From the NCBI GenBank assembly GCA_964432925.1, contig CAYSPM010000024.1, positions 1 through 23,760 on the forward strand: 23,760 nucleotides of DNA, read 5' to 3'. A program made the translations under genes and the position numbers. Positions 20,430 to 23,760 of this stretch are shown here, one piece after another. This stretch comes from CAYNTC01 sp964432925 (GTDB lineage Bacteria; Planctomycetota; Phycisphaerae; Sedimentisphaerales; Anaerobacaceae). Each line of letters opens with the position of its first letter. Position 1 is the first letter of the stretch. The notes under the pieces are model-generated. The model was not told the DNA's origin. It saw only the letters and a program-made list of their open reading frames with translations, and did no database searches.

Positions 20430-21933
20430 CCACCGTTTCCTGGTCTGGGATCCGATCCTTTACATTTGATCCGAGCAGCATAAGTTGTTGGCGTGTAGGA
20501 TATCGCATTTTCTTCAAATCTGTGGCATTGACCTGAGTATGCCCGCTGAAAAGCCGGAAGTATCGGTCAAACAACGTAGAATTTAAATACACCGCCAAGC
20601 CTTTTGCAAGCTTTAAAGGAAGCCCTTTATCTGCCGCATGGAAGTAGTTCAAATGATTTTCAAAACCAACGAGAGGTGCTTCAATTCGATGAGGATCATA
20701 AATCGCCGCCACTACTCTTCTGCGCTCCTCCTTCGCGGAGAAACGCTTCGTTAGCACATAATACCCTGCCTTAACCATCAGATTGCGAGTTTCCTCCGAC
20801 GACAGAATTGCATTTGGCTTTTTCTCCGAGCCTGCTGGCCATTGGACGAATCCATGTTTAAAATGGCACGGATATACGAGAGGCACTGTTCCCTTTTCGG
20901 GCAAGAGCCGAAGGTGCTCCCTCGCCCTGAAATCCACTACGCGCCCCGTCGAAACTTCTATCCCCAATTCAGCAAGTGACGTTCTAAACTGCTCCATTTT
21001 TTCGATCAAATCTTCGTCGTTGTCATTGAGCACCAAATGAATAAAAGCGTCACGGTCGTGTGGGAAGACCACATGATCGTAGGAAACACTACGAACGTTT
21101 GCTTTGTGGAAATCGGCCTTTTCCGATGATGAGATAATTACATTCTTCGGTTTAGGTTGACTGCGTACGGCGTAAAAAATAACATTTTCCTGAAGAACAT
21201 CATCGTCGCTAAAAACCTTATTCCGCAACTCAAATACATGAATCTGCTGCAATATTATCATGTCTAGCAGCGCCACACGAAATCGGCGAAAATATGGTCC
21301 ATTACAGAAACTGCGAGGAGTAATTGCCACTATCTCGCCCCCGGCGTTCAGCATTTTCGCCGCCAACCATACGAATGCCGCGTAAAGGTTCGAAACATCC
21401 ATCCCCCCAATGGCCAGCAGCTTCCGTGTTTCTGACTCCCCGTTGATCTTCTTATAGGGCGGGTTCAGAATCGCATGAGTAAACCATTCTGTCTGCTGCG
21501 AAAACAATCCTTGCTGCGTAAGGGCCACGCCTGCCTTCACAAAATCCTCAACTCGGATTTTGCCGCTAAAGCCTACGTTCGCTTCTCTGCAATCAGCTTC
21601 GCAACGGCACAGTGCTTCCTCCAAATACGGCAACACCGCCTCATCATTTTCATAAGCTACAACCTCGATTGACTGTGGGCGCCGATTTCGCGAGATGAGA
21701 GCATCTACTACCGCCGCAAACAGCATACCTGATCCAGCCCCTGCATCAAGAATCCGCACATTTTGAACATCTCGTTCGAACAAACTTGCCATAAACTGTG
21801 CAGTCGCTGCTGGTGTCAGAAACTGCCCAATTCTGGACCGTTCATATCTTTTGTGACGCCCGTTGAGCTTTTGGCGAATTTGATCGAGTTGGCTTATCAT
21901 TTCTGTGGCCATTGTTCCAATTATATGTTGCAT
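20392..21933 (-). CDS. Adenine-specific DNA methyltransferase of the BsuBI/PstI system
   Basis: A 513-residue N6-adenine methyltransferase. It has a GQFLTP segment (about 36-41) usual before motif I of this group, motif I ILDAGAGSG (61-69) for SAM binding and the catalytic NPPY (157-160) in AILNPPYKKI. The order motif I then NPPY marks a gamma-class enzyme of the Eco57I-like domain family. The C-terminal half after about residue 280 should be the target-recognition region. It methylates the adenine of the site cut by the partner nuclease (CTGCAG predicted). An alternative ATG at 21912 gives 506 residues; neither start has a good ribosome site. The length is near that of the M.PstI and M.BsuBI proteins, so the system appears intact. 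Confidence 0.92.
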   Translation of the reverse strand: MQHIIGTMATEMISQLDQIRQKLNGRHKRYERSRIGQFLTPAATAQFMASLFERDVQNVRILDAGAGSGMLFAAVVDALISRNRRPQSIEVVAYENDEAVLPYLEEALCRCEADCREANVGFSGKIRVEDFVKAGVALTQQGLFSQQTEWFTHAILNPPYKKINGESETRKLLAIGGMDVSNLYAAFVWLAAKMLNAGGEIVAITPRSFCNGPYFRRFRVALLDMIILQQIHVFELRNKVFSDDDVLQENVIFYAVRSQPKPKNVIISSSEKADFHKANVRSVSYDHVVFPHDRDAFIHLVLNDNDEDLIEKMEQFRTSLAELGIEVSTGRVVDFRAREHLRLLPEKGTVPLVYPCHFKHGFVQWPAGSEKKPNAILSSEETRNLMVKAGYYVLTKRFSAKEERRRVVAAIYDPHRIEAPLVGFENHLNYFHAADKGLPLKLAKGLAVYLNSTLFDRYFRLFSGHTQVNATDLKKMRYPTRQQLMLLGSNVKDRIPDQETVDAILEKVYKNSG

Positions 21934-22045
21934 CCGTCAAGCATGATTCTAGCTATATATAGTCCCCGCATAAGACTTTTACTATTAGACACACCGCGGC
22001 CTATCTACGGTGTTACAAACAACCTTGCCACATGATATTGGCAAT

Positions 22046-22067
22046 CACTATATCGTACCACTATATC
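22046..22067. repeat. Direct repeat CACTATATC upstream of the restriction-modification genes
   Basis: CACTATATC occurs at 22046-22054 and 22059-22067, a 13-bp period, about 115 bp before the methylase start. A 10-bp palindrome CTATATATAG lies nearer the gene, around 21953-21962. They could be operators or promoter parts of the system, as inference. Confidence 0.4.
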
Positions 22068-22528
22068 ATAGCATTCGCAGGATGAATTTCAACCGAACTT
22101 TCCCAAATCAAAACTAGAGACAATCACCTAATTTTTTCTGGGTATTTTCCCATTCTATCTCACGGGGTAAAAAAATAACACAAAAGATGGGAAAAGCCAA
22201 AAGAAAAAAAGATTAAATGCACAAGGCAAATAAACACAACAGCATAAAAAAACGTGAACTGTATCCTTCGACTAAGCTCAGGACAAGTCTCGTGGATGGA
22301 TTCCGCTCTTAATGCTGTTTCTTTTTCAATTTATAGTATCGGCAGAAAACGAAGGAAAAATCAGAAAAATGATTTGCGCAAAGCGCAATTTCAGCCATCA
22401 GCAATAATCCACTTTTCTGACAGTTTCCTATTGTAGTTTACAGTAGGCCGAATTGTAATAGTGCTTGTAATGCAAGCAAAAATCAACCATTCTAAAAATA
22501 CAAATTATGTATTCGTATTCAGCCTTTT

Positions 22529-22592
22529 GTACGTAAAGCGCGTACGCGCTTTACGTACGCGGGCTTTTCTTGCGATTAATTGTAAAAATACC
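22529..22592. repeat. Palindromic repeat unit A: perfect 30-bp palindrome plus conserved tail
   Basis: Positions 22529-22558 are a perfect 30-bp palindrome made of two inverted copies of GTACGTAAAGCGCGTAC sharing the central GTAC. It is followed by a tail with GGGCTTTTC and TTGCGATTAATTGT (22561-22592), which recurs after the unit at 23637. Confidence 0.75.
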
Positions 22593-22940
22593 AAATCGGA
22601 GCTTGCTCCATCTTCCCGATAAATCAGGACTCCTAGCAATAATGAGAATTAGATTATTACCTATAAGGAAATAACCTTCAAGAATGCAAAATAGTATATG
22701 TCGAATATCAAAATGAAAATGCGAGACACAAGTCTCGAATCCCAAAGCATGAACTACCCTCTTATGATGTCGTTGATTCTCATTAGGCGGGAGGTGTTGC
22801 CGCGTTTGGCGTTTGGTGTACAGCTTTCGTTCATTTTTTAAGCTTAGTTTTGAGCAAGGAAGTCACTTATTCTTTTCCAGTACACAGAATTGTTAGTTGA
22901 GCATATCTCATAACTCGATTTAAGTTTAGCACAAAGTAAA

Positions 22941-22957
22941 GTACGTAAATCGCATAC
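22941..22957. repeat. Single degenerate copy of the 17-bp motif
   Basis: GTACGTAAATCGCATAC differs from the palindrome half-site at two of 17 positions. A second partial relative, TACGTAAATTACGTA at 22998-23012, has 7-bp arms around a single central base. Confidence 0.55.
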
Positions 22958-23054
22958 AAATGCCCAGGTCTTACTTTCCAGTTGAAAAACACTGACCTAC
23001 GTAAATTACGTATACAATTATGCAAATCGCTTTTAGTGAGATTCATATACGCTA

Positions 23055-23084
23055 GTACGTAAAGCGCGTACGCGCTTTACGTAT
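23055..23084. repeat. Palindromic repeat unit B upstream of the LuxR-type gene
   Basis: Positions 23056-23083 form a perfect 28-bp palindrome, identical to unit A except at the last base. It lies 125 bp before the ATG of the LuxR-type protein and lacks the conserved tail seen in units A and D. Confidence 0.75.
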
Positions 23085-23208
23085 AGTCTTTCTTTCGCTC
23101 TACACACTACTGATTATATCCAACTCTTTAGCATCTGTGTTAGATACGGCTATAAAATTCTCAAAAAAATGCAGACTCTTGTGCAAAATCTTCTATAATT
23201 ATCGCTAT

Positions 23209-23445
23209 ATGTTTAGCTCAAAACAATGGAACTACATCCAAAAGGGTTTTCACCTAACGCCACGGCAGACTGAGATTACAAAGTTGGTCTGTGAGGGTTT
23301 GAATAACAGCCAAATCGCAAAAAAGTGCCATATAACATACAATACTGCGAGAACACATGTAGCCCATATTTGCGCTAAAATAGCCATTCGTGGCCGAGCC
23401 GAATTAATTCTTCGTCTAATCAAAGTCGCCAAACACGCCAAATGA
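23209..23445 (+). CDS. Solo LuxR-type (GerE) helix-turn-helix protein
   Basis: A 78-residue protein that is nearly all DNA-binding domain: LTPRQTEITKLVCEGLNNSQ at about 16-35, then the recognition region HITYNTARTHVAHI and the closing helix GRAELILRLI. This is the four-helix GerE fold of LuxR/NarL-type regulators, without any sensor or receiver domain, so it either responds to nothing or works with a partner protein. The ATG at 23209 is preferred because the domain begins soon after; a GTG at 23137 would add 24 residues that look unlike a domain. There is no Shine-Dalgarno sequence, and a TATAAT at 23194-23199 lies so close that the mRNA may be nearly leaderless. Palindromic repeats on both sides (23055-23084 and 23637-23681) are candidate binding sites. 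Confidence 0.75.
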   Translation: MFSSKQWNYIQKGFHLTPRQTEITKLVCEGLNNSQIAKKCHITYNTARTHVAHICAKIAIRGRAELILRLIKVAKHAK

Positions 23446-23760
23446 ATATGCCCCAGCTTGTAATAATCACCTTCGAAACAGAACAACCCTTTAAAATTAT
23501 GTAATTAATTGTTGCGTTTTTTGTAACGACAGTATCCTCAAGCCGAGTTTGAGGCTGAAAGCCATATGTACCAAACAAACTGATCGTGGTAATTGAATAA
23601 AATTGGTGTAAATCATTTCTTGCGTTCGTCAGTTGCATACGTAAAGCGCGTAGCTCTGCCACAGGTATGCGCAATACGTGTGAGCTTTTTTTGCGATTAA
23701 TTGTTAAAAATATCGTAACCGTTCACAGTATTTTGGATAATTGAAGTAAAACTGTGTTTT
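23446..23760. other. Non-coding stretch after the LuxR-type gene
   Basis: Apart from repeat unit D I see no gene or clear terminator. The sequence is AT-rich, and a fragment AATTAATTGTTGCG near 23502 weakly resembles the conserved tail of units A and D. Confidence 0.5.
23637..23714. repeat. Palindromic repeat unit D with spacer and conserved tail
   Basis: ATACGTAAAGCGCGTA (23637-23652) and a degenerate inverted partner TATGCGCAATACGTGT (23666-23681) flank a 13-nt spacer. A tail with GAGCTTTTTTT and GCGATTAATTGT (23682-23714) matches the tail of unit A, in the same orientation 1.1 kb away. Confidence 0.65.

Larger units (their letters stand above)
21934..23208. other. Non-coding region with palindrome family
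   Basis: No gene is supported in these 1275 bp. They contain the CACTATATC direct repeat, an inverted pair TTTTCCCAT/ATGGGAAAA (22145-22153 and 22187-22195), a fragment CCTTCGACTAAGCTCAGGAC near 22264 of a kind often dispersed in bacterial genomes, and four members of the GTACGTAAAGCGCGTAC palindrome family. Confidence 0.6.

Noticed and set aside
18724..21933. Genomic island inserted at tRNA-His carrying the restriction-modification genes
   Set aside because: The tRNA 3' end faces lower coordinates, away from the restriction-modification genes; no integrase and no repeated tRNA 3' end were seen.
22529..23714. Integron attC sites flanking a gene cassette (LuxR-type gene)
   Set aside because: The palindromes lack the GTTRRRY/RYYYAAC core sites and unpaired features of attC, and no integrase is in the window.
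1..23760. CRISPR array
   Set aside because: No evenly spaced direct repeats with unique spacers were found; the repeats present are palindromes or contiguous heptamers.

Overview
The window looks like a chromosomal piece from an anaerobic planctomycete, most likely the Phycisphaerae side of the phylum. This is inferred from: a HYExAFE-family protein (a planctomycete-associated family) translationally coupled to hisS; a short solo LuxR-type HTH protein of a kind common in planctomycetes; genes for an LPS-bearing outer membrane (BamD-like, LptE); an oxygen-sensitive sulfatase-maturase-type radical SAM enzyme; and abundant intergenic palindromic repeats. No database search was possible, so taxonomy is inference.

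Layout. 1-1168 (-): anaerobic sulfatase-maturase-like radical SAM/SPASM enzyme, its end outside the window, carrying an in-frame 54-bp double-hairpin element. 1432-2723 (-): HAD phosphatase and a four-helix membrane protein, overlapping. 2930-4728 (-): CCA-adding enzyme and RsmD with an ATGA overlap, then a Dabb-domain lipoprotein (4820-5257, -). 5547-6095 (+): lipoprotein MsrB. 6139-8377 (-): a tightly overlapping operon YkgJ-like Cys-cluster protein -> HisRS -> HYExAFE nuclease-like protein. 8378-9175: non-coding, with a terminator-like hairpin (candidate sRNA) and a MITE-like palindromic element. 9176-10894 (-): ADP-ribosylglycohydrolase-type lipoprotein. 10895-11511: palindrome cluster plus a candidate promoter. 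11512-18512 (+): an envelope/housekeeping series BamD-like, LptE, FtsH, DsbD, endonuclease III, LOG-type nucleosidase. 18724-18798 (-): tRNA-His(GTG), set between tracts of degenerate 7-bp tandem repeats. 19419-21933 (-): a complete BsuBI/PstI-type (predicted CTGCAG) type II restriction-modification pair. 21934-23760: mostly non-coding DNA with a family of GTACGTAAAGCGCGTAC palindromes around a 78-residue LuxR-type HTH protein.

How the genes work together. HisRS, a tRNA-His gene without encoded CCA and the CCA-adding enzyme form a complete set for making charged His-tRNA. BamD-like, LptE, FtsH and DsbD are all envelope biogenesis or quality-control factors read in one direction. MsrB, the Dabb protein, LptE and the ADP-ribosylglycohydrolase all carry lipoboxes, so much of the window is devoted to the periplasm and membranes. 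The most unusual material is non-coding: an in-frame palindromic insert in the maturase, period-7 tracts around tRNA-His, an anti-Shine-Dalgarno-like hairpin loop near hisS, and the palindrome cluster around the solo LuxR protein.
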